The notes under the pieces were generated by a model. That model had not been told where the DNA came from, did not search any database, and worked only from the letters and a program-made list of their open reading frames with translations. A stretch of 64,000 bases of DNA from Cynocephalus volans (lineage: Eukaryota; Chordata; Mammalia; Dermoptera; Cynocephalidae), in NCBI RefSeq assembly GCF_027409185.1, contig NC_084468.1:47741001-47805000 (forward strand), given 5' to 3'. Made by a program: the position numbers and the translations under genes. This document shows positions 31,980 through 43,380 of the stretch, in pieces (the first letter of the stretch is position 1; every line of letters begins with the position of its first letter).

Positions 31980-32765
31980 TCATTATAAGATAGTCCCGCC
32001 TCCTTGGGAGGAGGCTCCAGAGGAGACCCCAGGGGAACTCCTGAGACCATCACCCTCTAGACTCAGGAAGTGTTTCCACAGCTGCCCTTCTCCCTTGTGC
32101 ATGGCCTTGCTATCTTCATTCCACTTTCTCCTCCTTTTTCTCTTTGAATTGAATGCTCTTGATGGTCAAGGCAGACAAGGTCCTCTCAGCAAAGCCCTGA
32201 AAAAACCAAGGCAGGTGAAACGGGATCCAGTGGAAAATATATGTGTGAATGAAAGTTGTTCACTTTTTTCCAACTTTCTTGGCTCTTAACTGTTGAGATT
32301 TCATTCACAGTGGAATTTCCTAGACTCGGTTGGCCCCTAAAGCAAGAGCTTTGTTTTTCCACGTGCATCTCCACTGAACTTGCTGGTCTTCTTTCATGGG
32401 CACTCCTGGCTGCCGTCCTCCCGAGGCTCTGCCCATCCAGCTTGAACAGTGCCTTCATTATTGGAGAAGCGTGCCCTGGCAAGCTCTGAAAACATGCCCC
32501 AGCCAACCCGAGAGAGGGCACGCCCTTGGCAAACAGGTTGTTTCACCAGCTGCAAAAACATCTGCTCCCTCAGCCTGCTCAGTGTACCAGAGGAGAGGTC
32601 TCAGAGAGACCAAGTCAGCCTTTCTTTATTTGGGCTTCGGATCCTGATGCACAGAAGGCTTAACCTGGGTAGGAAAGCAAAGAAAGGTGCTGAGAGTTTG
32701 AAAACCACTGACAGCTGAGATGAACCTTCTGCAACTAGATCAGGCAGTGCCCTGCAAGGAAACAA
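31980..32765. other. unassigned
   Basis: Several overlapping open frames (64-111 codons) on both strands with no family resemblance. No repeat recognised. Confidence 0.3.
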
Positions 32766-33033
32766 ATGTTTTCAATATTTATTGAGCCCCTACCATGGGG
32801 CAGGCACTGTGCTAGGCGCTGGGAATATGCTGGTGAATGCGAGAAGCAGTCCTCTGCCCTCAAAGAGCTTACAGCCTAGTAAGTTAGGAAGCAATAATAA
32901 GTAAGGAAACAACTACCTAGACAAGAACATGATAGACTGTGAGGTGCTAGGGAGGAAACAGTGAGATGATGGCAGGTAAGGGTGGCAGGAGGGAGGAGGT
33001 GGTGACACAGCTACTTTAGGTAAGGTGGTAAGA

Positions 33034-33426
33034 TACACATGTACACAACAGAATACTATTCGGCTACAAAAAGAAATGATGTCCTATCATTTGCAGCAAC
33101 ATGGATGGTACTGGAAACTGTCATGTTAAGTGAAGTAAGTCAGACACAGAAAGGCAAATACTGTATGATCTCACTCATATGTGGAATCTAAAAAAAAAAA
33201 TTTCTCATAGAAGTAGAGAATAGAATGATGGTCACCAGAGGCGAGGAGGGGAGGGGAGTTGCGGGGAGGAAAAGTGGTGGACTGATGAGTACGAAACTAC
33301 CCTCAGCAAGTCATTGTGCAGTATTCACATGTATTGAAACGACACACTGAGCCCCACAAATACATACAAGTAAAGGTTAAAATTTTAAAAATAAAATAAA
33401 ACAAAACTTTAAAAAAACTAGATGGA
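33034..33426 (+). mobile_element. L1 3' end, insertion A in L2
   Basis: ORF2 tail (CAGCAACATGGATGGTACTG, ATGATCTCACTCATATGTGG) and 3' UTR with an A-rich end. A perfect 13-nt TSD (TAAGGTGGTAAGA) lies at 33021-33033 and 33427-33439. Confidence 0.85.
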
Positions 33427-33449
33427 TAAGGTGGTAAGAAAAGGCCACA

Positions 33450-34343
33450 TGGAGAAAGAGGCACATGAAAAAATGCTCAGCATCACTAATCATGGAAATG
33501 CAAATAAAAACCACCAAGAGATATCATCTCACTCCAATTAGGATGGCTATTATCAAAAGGACAGAAAATACCAAATGCTGCTGAGGATACAGAGAAAAGG
33601 GACCTCCCATATGTTGTTGGTGGGAATGTAAACTAATAAGCCATTATGGAAAACAGTATGGAGATTCCTCAAACTACTAAAAATAGAACTACCTTGTGAC
33701 ACATTACTGGTTATATTTCCAAAGGAAATGAAATCAATATATCGAAGAGACACCTGCACTCCCATGTTCATTAAAGCACTATTCACAATAGCCAAGAGAT
33801 GGAATTAACCTAAATGCCCATCAACAGATGAATGGATAAAAAAAAAACTGTGGGACACTATTCAACTACTAAAAAATAAAATAAAATCCTGTCTTTTGCA
33901 GCAACACGGGAAGAACTGGAAATCATGTTAATTGAAGTAAGCCAGGCACAGAAAGATAAATACCTCGTGATCTCAGTCATATGTGGAATCTAAAAAAAAA
34001 AAAAAGTGGTTCTCATAGAAGTAGAGAGTAGAATGATGGTTACCAGAGACCAGGTAGGGAGGAGGGGGAGTGGTGGGTTAATGGGTACAAAGCTAAGGTA
34101 GACAGGAAAAATAAGCTCTGGTGCTCTAGTCTGACTAGAGCTAACATTACTATATTGTATATTTCTAAGTAGCTAGAAGAGAGGATTTTGACCATAATCA
34201 CCACGAAGAAGAGACAAATGTTCAGGTGAGGGATATGCTATCTACTCTAAGAGAATCATTGTACAATATATGCATGTATTGAAACAACACACTGTACCCA
34301 CAAATATGTACAATTGAAATATTTTATAATTAATTAAAAAAAA
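33450..34343 (+). mobile_element. L1 3' end, insertion B in L2
   Basis: ORF2 C-terminal region (AATCATGGAAATGCAAATAA, ATTCACAATAGCCAAGAGAT, GAACTGGAAATCATGTTAAT) plus 3' UTR (AACAACACACTGTACCCACA) and an A-tail. A perfect 14-nt TSD (AAGAAAAGGCCACA) lies at 33436-33449 and 34344-34357. Its left TSD overlaps the right TSD of insertion A by four bases. Confidence 0.85.
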
Positions 34344-34879
34344 AAGAAAAGGCCACACAGAAAGTGACTCTAAAGTGAAACCCCAAAGACAGTAAGAAGC
34401 CAAATATATGAAGAGCCAGGGATCAACATCTGCAAAGGCTACAAGACAGAAAGGGGCTGGCGTGTGTGGGGATCACAGGGGCCACCAGCGTGGCAGGGGC
34501 ACAGGAAGTGAAAGGGGAAGGTAAGGAGCCAGGACATAGGGGCCTGGCTAGGCCACAGTGAGGAGTTTGGCTGTTATCCTAAGGGCAGCAGGAAGCCATT
34601 GAAGGTTTAACATAAATGGCAGTGACTCTGAACAGCCACCGCCTCCTTGACTGAGATCTCTGCACTCATTTTTCCAACTATTCAACTATCCAAATTACTG
34701 GGTCCTAGTTTTAAATAAACCCTCTCTGTTCTCTTGATAAAGAGTAGAAATCGGGCTGTTAGAAATTCCAGAATCCCGCAAGATTTTTGAGTGGACTGGG
34801 CCTAGATAAATCAACTTTTCTGTTTCCATCCCCTCATCTGCTTTTAGGTGTTGGAAGTCAACATTAAAAACCTTTTCCT

Positions 34880-35047
34880 AGGGCCGACCGGTGGCTCACT
34901 TGGGAGAGTGCGGTGCTGATAACACCAAGGCCACAGGTTTGGATCCCTATATAGGGGTGGCCGGTTAGCTCACTTGGGAGAGCATGGTGCTGACAACAGC
35001 AAGTCAAGGGTTAAAATCCCCTTACTGGTTATCTTTTAAAAAAAAAA
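34880..35047 (+). mobile_element. CYN SINE dimer
   Basis: First unit AGGGCCGACCGGTGGCTCAC with GTGCTGATAACACCAAGGCC; second unit GGCCGGTTAGCTCACTTGGG with CTGACAACAGCAAGTCAAGG, then TTATCTTTT and an A-tail. TSD AAAAACCTTTTCCT / AAAAACCTCCTCCT (12 of 14). Confidence 0.9.
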
Positions 35048-35064
35048 AAAAACCTCCTCCTGTC

Positions 35065-35705
35065 TGAGGCCTGATAGAGAGAAGAGAAGCTTGAGAGCGT
35101 ATCATTGATCTCACTGCATCTGGAATAAAGATCAGGCCAGCGGATCTTTAAATTAAAAGTCCAGATTTCCTTTCCCGCCTCCTCCCACCAAACGATGCTG
35201 GTTAAGCAACAGACATTCAACTGGTGAAAGACACATTCATCACTACTACTTAGAAATCTCCTTAGGCATATTTTCTTCATTTACCAAAGCCACAATTAAC
35301 CCTAATTACGGCTCACCCATCCACTCCCCAATATCCCATCCCCACCTACAGAGGAAAACCCAACTTGCTCCCACCTGTAACCCAGAAAAACAGAAAATGT
35401 TTTATGAGAGCACATGGACCCAGAACCCTTTTATGGAGTTATCACCTGTATTCTCTTCCCTATTACATTGGAGCAGGCCATTGGGCAAGGAAGACAGGTT
35501 GACATCTGGAAGAAATATAATGTATCTTCCCAATGGGAAGAGTGGGATTCTGGCCCATTTTTCTTCCCGTTGAAGGATTGTCTTTTCTTGGTTGCTTAAA
35601 AGATTTCTGGTTTTTGCTTTGCTTCTTTCTTTTCTTTCATTTGTTTCAAGAATATTTATTGAGCAGTTAATATATATCATGCAAAGATTTCTTGCATGAG
35701 TCTTT
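35065..35705. other. unassigned
   Basis: A 173-codon minus-strand frame (35402-35923) runs across this stretch and into the MIR. Nothing in it resembles a known protein. Confidence 0.3.
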
Positions 35706-35709
35706 TCTG

Positions 35710-35895
35710 GCATGATGTAGTGAAAAGATTGTGAGGTTGGAAAGCCTCTGTTGTGTCCAAGAAGTTTCACTTGCCTGGAACAAATTATTTTACTTTCCAA
35801 AACTTTGGTATCTGCTTTGGTAATCCATAGTCTGCTCTGAGAATCAAATATGATGATGAATATGAAAGTTTTGTAAATTACAAAGTGCTTCGAAA
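35710..35895 (+). repeat. MIR SINE, diverged
   Basis: ATGATGTAGTGAAAAGATTG head, TTATTTTACTTTCCAAAACT core, then AATCAAATATGATGATGAAT and TACAAAGTGCTTCG. Confidence 0.55.
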
Positions 35896-35899
35896 TGGT

Positions 35900-37670
35900 G
35901 GTGGTTTTTTGAGGATAGTGCACCGGTTTTTAGACGGATCTGCTTGTGGTCACTCACAACCATGGCAGGGGAAGCTAATGAAAGCCAAGCCTCACTACCC
36001 CATGGCCCATCCACTGCCCTTGGAGCAGCCTAATGATGTGTTCCCACAGTTAGACGTTTTTGTAAAATTTGGAAAATGAAGGTATTTTAACAGCAGTTGT
36101 TTAAGATCACTATGTCTTTGCTCTCTGACTTTCTTACCATCAGTCTTTCATTGAGCAGTGGTGAGTTAGTGCTAGGTATTGTTGGTATCTGGCTAAAGAG
36201 AGGTTGAATAGGGAATACATGAAGTTTGGATTGAGTGGCATATATTTATGTGGTTTGCAATCACTTCTATCTTTAGTTATCTTATAACTAGGCCTCCTGG
36301 TACAGGAATGGCTTTCACAAATACTCCTAATCCTACCGTGCCAACTCATCTGGTGTCATAACATGGAGGCCCATGGCCTAGGGCCGAATTGTGATATGAA
36401 CGTGTCCCATGGTGCCCAGCACCAAAAATATATGTAAGTAATAGAGGAAAAATAAGGTTTGAAATGTATGGAGCTAAAAGCTAGTCTTTGGAAAATTCTT
36501 CCAATCACCAGATGTGTACAATTTTAAGTGGAAGATTCGTTCTCATTAACACCTAGTTAAAACAAAACTGTGCTACTATCAGAAATACACTTGATAGTAT
36601 AGTGTACATAATTATTAACACATATGTTTTTTTCTTTATTGGTGGAAATTTTATAAAATAGAATTGATTACAATTCCTGGATTCATAGGGCATAAACCTG
36701 TAGTAGCATTACTGACAGCAAACAATCTGTGTGTGAAGTCCCATGATTTATGCATCAGATCAGGTCACCCCCTAGCATATCCAATGCTCTTATGCTGACA
36801 AAGTCTGAGGGTTGATGAAAAGGCACACAACATTGTCATAGACAGGGCAAAATGGCCTGAAGAGGCATGTGTTCCTGTGTCAAAATTCCTATACATATTC
36901 ATTAATAAATCAATGTAATATAAAATTAATTTGATTACATAAATATGTAGTTTAATAGATAAACAATTTAAAATTGCTCTTTTGTATACCTTAATTTCAG
37001 ATTAATTTTATATAGTTTTTAGAATTATTAATCATATAAAAATTATCAAAAAATTTATAGAAGTATGTTGGAAAGTTAATGATTAAAAATATTATTTGCC
37101 AGCATTTTTACATTTGAAAATTACTATGATCTCTCTACTTATTCTAAATGAATATTTATTTTGTATTTTTATACATACTTAATTTTGTATTCATAATTTT
37201 ATATTCTTTTTCTTAAAGAAGCCTGCAAATTGCTTAAGCCTCAGGCCCATGAAAGCCTGGATCCACTCCGGCCTGTATTTAGTGCAAAATGGTTCCTCTA
37301 TTCCACTTTGCTGTAAACATGAGTCCAGTGTCCTTGCCCACTTACTGCCGCACCCTTTGCCAAGAGCTATAAACCCACGAATGCATGTTGCAGATCTCAG
37401 TGCCTGCCATCCAAGACAAGAAGCTGAGCACCCCAGAGTCTGCCGATGACAAGCTGCTCATTAATGGGTTCCTGGCAGTTAGGGTTAGGGCAGGATGCCA
37501 AGAGAAGGTAAGGAAGGAGGAAAACTGCAGAGATTGCCAAGGCAAATGCCTGTCAGATAAAAGCCACACAGAGCCAGCTCACAGTGAAGATATCAAAAGA
37601 TTGTTTACACCTCTCAGCCTGCATACTATTTGAAGCAACAATAACCAAGCATAGGGAAATAGGTCTATGG
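35900..37670. other. unassigned, partly very AT-rich
   Basis: Positions 36880-37220 are strongly AT-rich with no recognised family. No exon seen. Confidence 0.3.
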
Positions 37671-37674
37671 TGGA

Positions 37675-37945
37675 GAATGACAGTTGTCCACCAAAATCCA
37701 TCTCCTTTTCTTCCATAGATGTAGATTTCAAGCCAGGCATAAGGACACTCATCTGGAGATTCTACTTCTCGGCCTCCTTTGTGGCTGGCTGTGGCCATAT
37801 AACTAAGTTCACCAATGGAACATGAGCCAAAGAGATATGCGTGTCTTGTACCTGGCTTGCTTTTAAAAAGAAATTGCTTCCCTGGACTTTCCCCCTTTTC
37901 CATTCCCATCAACTGGAAAGTGACAGATGTCACCTTCAAACACAC
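37675..37945 (+). mobile_element. old LTR remnant, 5' part
   Basis: GTTGTCCACCAAAATCCATC, TGTGGCTGGCTGTGGCCATA, ACTAAGTTCACCAATGGAAC and CACTCATCTGG follow the same old MaLR/ERVL-like LTR group as 2000-2378. The matching 3' part appears at 39025-39212. Confidence 0.5.
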
Positions 37946-38136
37946 AGATGTGAAAAATGCACTGAACAGGAAATTTCCAAACTTCTCAGTTCATTGCAAC
38001 CTTAGTGTCTCAGTAATTTTATCCTGGTATTCCTAGGTCAAAAGAAATATCCTATGGTTCTGTTTATGAAGTAGTTTTGTCCAAACAACCTACTAAGTAC
38101 TTCAGTCCTCCCAACTTAGCATCAAGAACTGTGAAG

Positions 38137-38600
38137 GGCCTGAGAGTTCCCTACTTGTAAGCTAACAAGTTAGCCTGCCACATGGATGCTGGCAGAAGAC
38201 ACGAGACTCCCGGGTCAAAGATGAAAGAATATATTACTCAAGGCGATAGCAATCGTCCGAGTGTCATCATTAGCTTTGGCTTTCTGAGCCCTATTTCCTA
38301 CAGAACTATGTGAAGAGGGTCATGTGACACCTGCACATGCAGTGGGTTGTGCAATAGGAGAGGTGACATAAATCTCAGGTTAGCAAGCTTTGGTAACATG
38401 AATCTTTTATAATTGGTAGTAAGCCTGCTTAGTCTCTGCCCTAGAGAAAGACATTATCTTTATTATACTGGACAACAAGCAAACCTGCTCTTTACTCCAA
38501 AGGAGGTCACTCTATCTCTGCCTTCCAAAGCTATTAGCTACACACACATCCTTGAAAAGATAGTCTGGATCAAAGGCAGTCAGGGCCTCTGCTTATAAGG
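38137..38600 (-). mobile_element. possible LTR of an endogenous retrovirus
   Basis: AGTTCCCTACTTGTAAGCTA, GACACGAGACTCCCGGGTCA and ATGAAAGAATATATTACTCA read like the reverse of an LTR R/U5 region. No TSD and no internal viral sequence was found. It lies between the two parts of the older LTR. Tentative. Confidence 0.3.
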
Positions 38601-39024
38601 CTACTACCAACACTAGTAGCCATGTGCAAGAATAATTCACATAAAATGAAATACATATTTATAATTTTACTTTTAAATAACTACAACCACTTGGCAATGG
38701 GATGTGAGTACCTGTTGGGCACTGTACAACTCCTCAAACCTTGACATCAGATTGGACACTGCCATCCACACTCCCTGTTCCACACTGATTTTCTCATACT
38801 TGCTTTTTATCACAGCAACTACCAAAAACCTATATTCACAAAGATATGACGTAATCAAAAGGAAAATAGTGCTATCTAATGCTGATAGCACGACCTCAAG
38901 GTGGTAGTTTATGTGGCATGTCAGATGTTAAGAATCTCTGTGTTTTCCTTTAAAATTTGAAACATCCCGTAGTGCCGCTGTGAGTTCACTGAGGGTCCCT
39001 GTGGAAATGTGGTGCACAGTTTGG

Positions 39025-39212
39025 GAACTGCAGCCCTAAGCAATGGTGGAAGAAGCCTTGATCCTGAATGGCCTCATGGAGTAGAGCTGTCTTGATAGCC
39101 TAGACTAATTGGATTGTTAAATCAGAGAGAAATAAATTTCTATCCTTTTTAAGTCTCTGAATTTTTGAGTCTTTTTCTTTTTTTGCAGTAGCTTAGACTT
39201 TACCCTAACTAA
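39025..39212 (+). mobile_element. old LTR remnant, 3' part
   Basis: CATGGAGTAGAGCTGTCTTG, AGAAATAAATTTCTATCCTT and the terminal CCCTAACTAATGCA. It completes the remnant begun at 37675. Confidence 0.5.
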
Positions 39213-39214
39213 TG

Positions 39215-40175
39215 CAATCTCCTATGTAATTTTGGCTGGGCCTTACAATGTAGTATTTGATGATATATGTTCTTACATTGTAGGGAAAAATGTTTCCTAT
39301 GTATTTCTTTTGTCTTTCCAACCTCACTCATCACTTCAGTCAATGTTTCCTGTGTAGAACTTCTAGTATGCTCTGGCACTGGGCTAGGTATCATTTCAAG
39401 ATCTAAGTCCACTTCTATGTTAGTTAGCACCCTCAGCTGTCAGGTTCAGTCACTCTTGACCTTTAAGCCAATTCTAAGCAAGCCCCTTCCCCATTTAGCA
39501 GGTCAGGTCTGGAAGTATCATTGGTGTCTTACTCACAGGAGCAGCTGGTGTGCCTAGAGATGAGTTCTTGAGCATGCAAATAAACTGAAGCCTCCTCCCT
39601 CCACCCCATCGCTAGTTTCCCTAGCTATTACTCAAGACTTCTGTGTTTATGGCCTGGACAGAGCCCCCCGCTGAGACGGAAGCTCCAGCCTACTCAGCTG
39701 GGACTAGACTCTGTGACCTCCTCTTGCCAGTCCCCTTTCCCCAGGACAGACACCTTTCCTCCTTAGCCCCAGCAGCAGTCAGAACACTTAGAATCTGAAC
39801 ACCAGTACCCGTTGAAGATCAAGTATTTTCACTGCTTAGAGACTTCAGTTGCCCACGTAACTCATTACGTCAGATTCCCTTGATTCAAACACAAATTTGC
39901 CAGGTGACTTTGCAAGCTGTTATTTAAACTCCTGTCTGGAGGAGAGCCCTACAGCTGCATGAGCTCACCAGCCCTGTCCCAACATTTCTCATGGTGTTAT
40001 GAGGATTCAGTTCAAGTCCCGCCTTGTTGTGAAGCCTCATTGTCCCTTCTGGTGTCTACTGATCTCTCGACAATTCCAGCACCAAAACCTGGACCACAAA
40101 GCTTAGCACATAACTCTCCTATCTGCTTATTGTTTCTATGATATTCTTAGCTTCCCAATGAGAATAAATGGCAAT
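39215..40175. other. unassigned
   Basis: No family or exon recognised. Confidence 0.3.
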
Positions 40176-40177
40176 GA

Positions 40178-40450
40178 TTTTTTTTTTTTTTTGCTCACTA
40201 ATCTTTAATTTCATTATACAAAGATATCTAACATGCAAATAAAGACCCTAAACTACTGCAGCATCCAAAATGTCAAAGTGAGATGTAATTGTGTTAAGTT
40301 ACGAAGATGGAATTATAGTCAGAGGATCTTATAATACCCGAATCTTATACTGGGCTTCCCTGTCAAGCTCCCTGGAGGAAAATGTTAACGGGGGCCAATA
40401 GCAAAGCAGAGTTGAGTAACCCTTCTCTGCAGGCTGGGCTTGGGCCTGTA
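40178..40450 (-). other. possible 3' end of a retrocopy of unknown transcript
   Basis: A T14-16 run at 40178-40193 lies next to GCTCACTAATCTTTAATTTC. On the minus strand this gives ATTAAA about 15 bases upstream of a poly-A tail, the layout of a reverse-transcribed mRNA end. I recognise neither the parent transcript nor a TSD. An unnamed LINE tail would look alike. Confidence 0.3.
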
Positions 40451-40454
40451 ACTC

Positions 40455-41265
40455 AGTGAGGAAAACTTGAGTTAGTTAAGCTGAACCATGTGGATCAGCC
40501 AGTCTTTTTTTGCCAATCTGATGAGGATCAAGAAACTTCAGACCAACAACCAATCTGACATATCAACTGGAACACAGAGAATGTATCCAGAAAGATGCAG
40601 GCAAGCAGCAGGATAGAGAGCACTTGCTTTCACTGCCAGGTGCTGGGCTGGGCCAGATTGCTGCTGGGGTAGTGAACTTTGTGTGTGTCTGTGAAAAAGG
40701 GGGCAGGACAGAGAGCAGGCTCTGGCCTCTCTGCAATTGAAGGGGGCAAAGAGAAGAGAGATGGCTGGACTTGCCCTGGGTAGCCCTGGGAGAAGCAGGC
40801 CCTGTGTCTGCTTACTACTCCTGCAGTATGGGTGAGACAGAGACAGACAGACAGGTAGACCGACAGACAGAACACAAGCTAAGAATGGCCCTGACACATT
40901 CCAATTCTGCAGCATGGAGACAGAAGAGAATGCTGATAGAACTCCAACAGTCCCACCCTCAAAATGAGTGACATTTTAATGTTCACTGAGCACTACTAAA
41001 CTTGACCCTATTAGACCCATGCCAACTTTTATTTTTGAAGGCAGCGTAGGGAAGAAGAGAAAGATGAGGGATAAGGAAGCCTTGCCTCTCCTAAAGCCTA
41101 TACTGTATAATCTTTGTGGCTTTACTCTAGCAGGAAGAATTCATTTAGCAATGGATCTCAAAGGATTGAAATAAAACAAAATTTTTGACAAAATTTAAAC
41201 AAACAAGAAAATTTATCTTGGTCTGAAACCAGGTGTCTGGTTTCAAAAATCAACTGTTATATGTT
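40455..41265. other. unassigned
   Basis: Contains a short (CAGA)n patch at 40841-40871. The longest frame (40538-40915, minus) resembles no protein. Confidence 0.3.
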
Positions 41266-41269
41266 ATTA

Positions 41270-41995
41270 TTATTTTTAACTTGTAGATTTGCTTAAACTA
41301 TTATTTTATTGAAAAGAAATATACACATGATTTTTAAAAAATCAAGCAGTACAACCCTTAACCAACATGATGGCTAAAAAGTGATATCTTCTTTTTATTT
41401 GCACTTCTTTAGTAATGGATGAAGCTGACCATTTCTTCCAGTGTTTTAAAGCTTTTTCTGTGAAGTGCCTGTTCAACGCCCCTTATCCATTCTTTTCTTT
41501 TTATATTGTTGATACTTTTCTTATTGTTCTGGAAGAGTTCTTCATATATGCCTGTCATAATTATCTTAAGTATTTTTCTTTTTTAAGTGGTTTTTTGTCC
41601 TTTTACTTTATTAAAGGTACTTTTCCATGCAGAAATTTTTGATAATTTTATATTCTTTTTTATGAGGTCAGAGTTTCATTCCTTTTCTTTCTGTGACCTT
41701 AAGTATTTTTTTCAATGTTCTCTTTGAGTAATTTATGGGTTATACTTTTTAGGTTTGTATCATTTCTCCATTTGGGATTTGTTTGGTGTAAGAAATTAGC
41801 TAGAGATCCAGCTTTGCTTTTCTCCAAATGGCTAGCCAATTTTTCCAACATCATTTATTAACAAATCCTCATTCACTTCTGATTTGAAATGCCACCTTTA
41901 TCATATTCTAAATTTTCATAGTTTTTAGGTTGATTTCTGAGTTCCATTTCCTGAACCATTGGTTTGATTGTCTATTCATAGTTCGGTAGCAACTT
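41270..41995 (-). mobile_element. old L1/HAL1-like ORF2 fragment
   Basis: T-rich plus-strand text with GTGAAGTGCCTGTTCAACGC, GGAAGAGTTCTTCATATATG, GGCTAGCCAATTTTTCCAAC and AACCATTGGTTTGATTGTCT is the reverse of L1 ORF2. Frame destroyed. Confidence 0.65.
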
Positions 41996-42159
41996 TTAAA
42001 AATTAATAGTAGCTATATTAAATTAAAAGTACCACATTATCTGTCTCCTATCAAATTTGCAAAGATAATAAAAGCATACATTTATTGGCATTTCATTGCA
42101 TCCTATGCAATTGCTGATTTTTGTCTAATTTTGACCCTTAAATTAAAATTATTAATTTC

Positions 42160-42395
42160 ATGTGGTTCAACCTGAGATTTTCAGGCACTTTGCTAAGTAT
42201 TTTACAGATATTATTTCACTGAATCCACACAACAATCCATCAGTTGCATATTACTGTGATCCCATTTTACAGACGATGAAGCTGAGTATAGACAGATCAA
42301 GTAATTTGCTCAAGGTCACACAACTAGAAAGTGGCAGAATTGTGGTTCTAATTTAGGTACTTTAATGCCATAGCCTTCACTCTTAACCAAAAAAC
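42160..42395 (-). repeat. MIR SINE
   Basis: GGCACTTTGCTAAGTATTTT, CCCATTTTACAGACGATGAA, GCTCAAGGTCACACAACTAG and GTGGCAGAATTGTGG, in reverse MIR order, nearly complete. Confidence 0.85.
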
Positions 42396-42589
42396 TTTAC
42401 AGGATCTGCAAAAAGGGAAGAAAAAAAAAATGATGCCAACTCAACAGCATAAAGGCCATATAGGAAAAGCCCACAGCTAACATCATAATGGGGAAAAGCT
42501 AAGCTTTCTGTCTATATGATCTGATACAAGGCAAGGATATCCACTCTCCCTGCCTATTTTGAATATTTTGTCTATTCAAAATAGTAATG

Positions 42590-42701
42590 CAATGGCCAGT
42601 TATCTCAGTTGGTTAGAGCTTGGTACTATAACACCAAGGTCAAGGGTTCAGATCCCTGTACAGGCCAGCCACTGACCCCCCAAGAAAAAGTTCAGAAAAA
42701 A
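42590..42701 (+). mobile_element. CYN SINE monomer inside L1
   Basis: GGCCAGTTATCTCAGTTGGT (A box), GGTACTATAACACCAAGGTC, GGGTTCAGATCCCTGTAC (B box), GGCCAGCC and a short A-rich tail. A perfect 12-nt TSD (AAAATAGTAATG) lies at 42578-42589 and 42702-42713. Confidence 0.9.
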
Positions 42702-43279
42702 AAAATAGTAATGGAAGTTCTAACCAGAGCAATTACACAAGAAAAAGAAATAAAAGGTGTCTAAATCAGAAAGAAAGAAGTAAAATTATCTTTGTTTGCA
42801 GATGACATAATCGTATATGTAGAAAACCCTAAAGACTCAACCCCCCCAAAAAAAGTTAGAACTAGTAAATGAATTTGGCGACGTTGGACAGAAAGTGAAC
42901 ATACAAAAGTCAAGTGTATTTCTGTATGCAAACAATGAACTATCTGAAAAGGAAATCAAGAAAACGATCCCATTCATAATAGCAACAAAAAGAATAAAAT
43001 ACTTAAGAATAAATTTAACCAAAGAGATGAAAGATTTGTACTCTGAAAATTATAAAATATTCATAAAGGAAATTAAAGAAGATACAGATAAATGGAAAGA
43101 CATCCTGTGTTCACAAATTGGAAGAAATAATATTGTTAAAATGTCCATACTTCCCAAAGTGATCTATAGATTCAACACAATATATATCAAAATTACAATG
43201 GCATTCGTTACAGAAATAGAGAAAAATTACAATGGCATTCTTTACAGAAATAGAGAAAACAATTCTAAAATTCATATGA

Positions 43280-43380
43280 GGGCTGACCGGTTAGCTCATA
43301 GCTCAGTTGATTAGAATGTGGCCTTGTAACATCAAGGTCAAGGGTTTGGATCCCTGTACTGGCCAACTGCAAAAGAAAAA
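43280..43380 (+). mobile_element. CYN SINE monomer inside L1
   Basis: GGGCTGACCGGTTAGCTCAT, GGCCTTGTAACATCAAGGTC, GGGTTTGGATCCCTGTACTG and an A-tail. The D-arm has a small internal duplication (AGCTCATAGCTCAGT). TSD AAAATTCATATGA / AAAATTGAATGAA (10 of 13). Confidence 0.85.

Larger units (their letters stand above)
32770..34640 (-). mobile_element. L2 LINE, interrupted by two adjacent L1 insertions
   Basis: The L2 3' end is at the left (ATTTATTGAGCCCCTACCAT, GGCAGGCACTGTGCTAGGCG, CAAAGAGCTTACAGCCTAG) and continues after 34343 with GGCCACACAGAAAGTGACTC, AAGAGCCAGGGATCAAC and GGAAGCCATTGAAGGTTTAA. The L1 insertions at 33034-33426 and 33450-34343 lie only about 10 bases of L2 apart. Confidence 0.75.

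Noticed and set aside
34880..35047. tRNA-Ile gene
   Set aside because: The tRNA-like units occur as dimers with A-tails and TSDs and diverged arms, so they are SINEs and not tRNA genes. The same applies to all the other copies.
35402..35923. 173-codon minus-strand open frame as a gene
   Set aside because: It runs through a MIR and flanking non-coding sequence and resembles no protein. Chance frame.
40841..40871. CRISPR-like or regular short repeats
   Set aside because: It is a simple (CAGA)n patch in a mammalian genome. No spacer structure.
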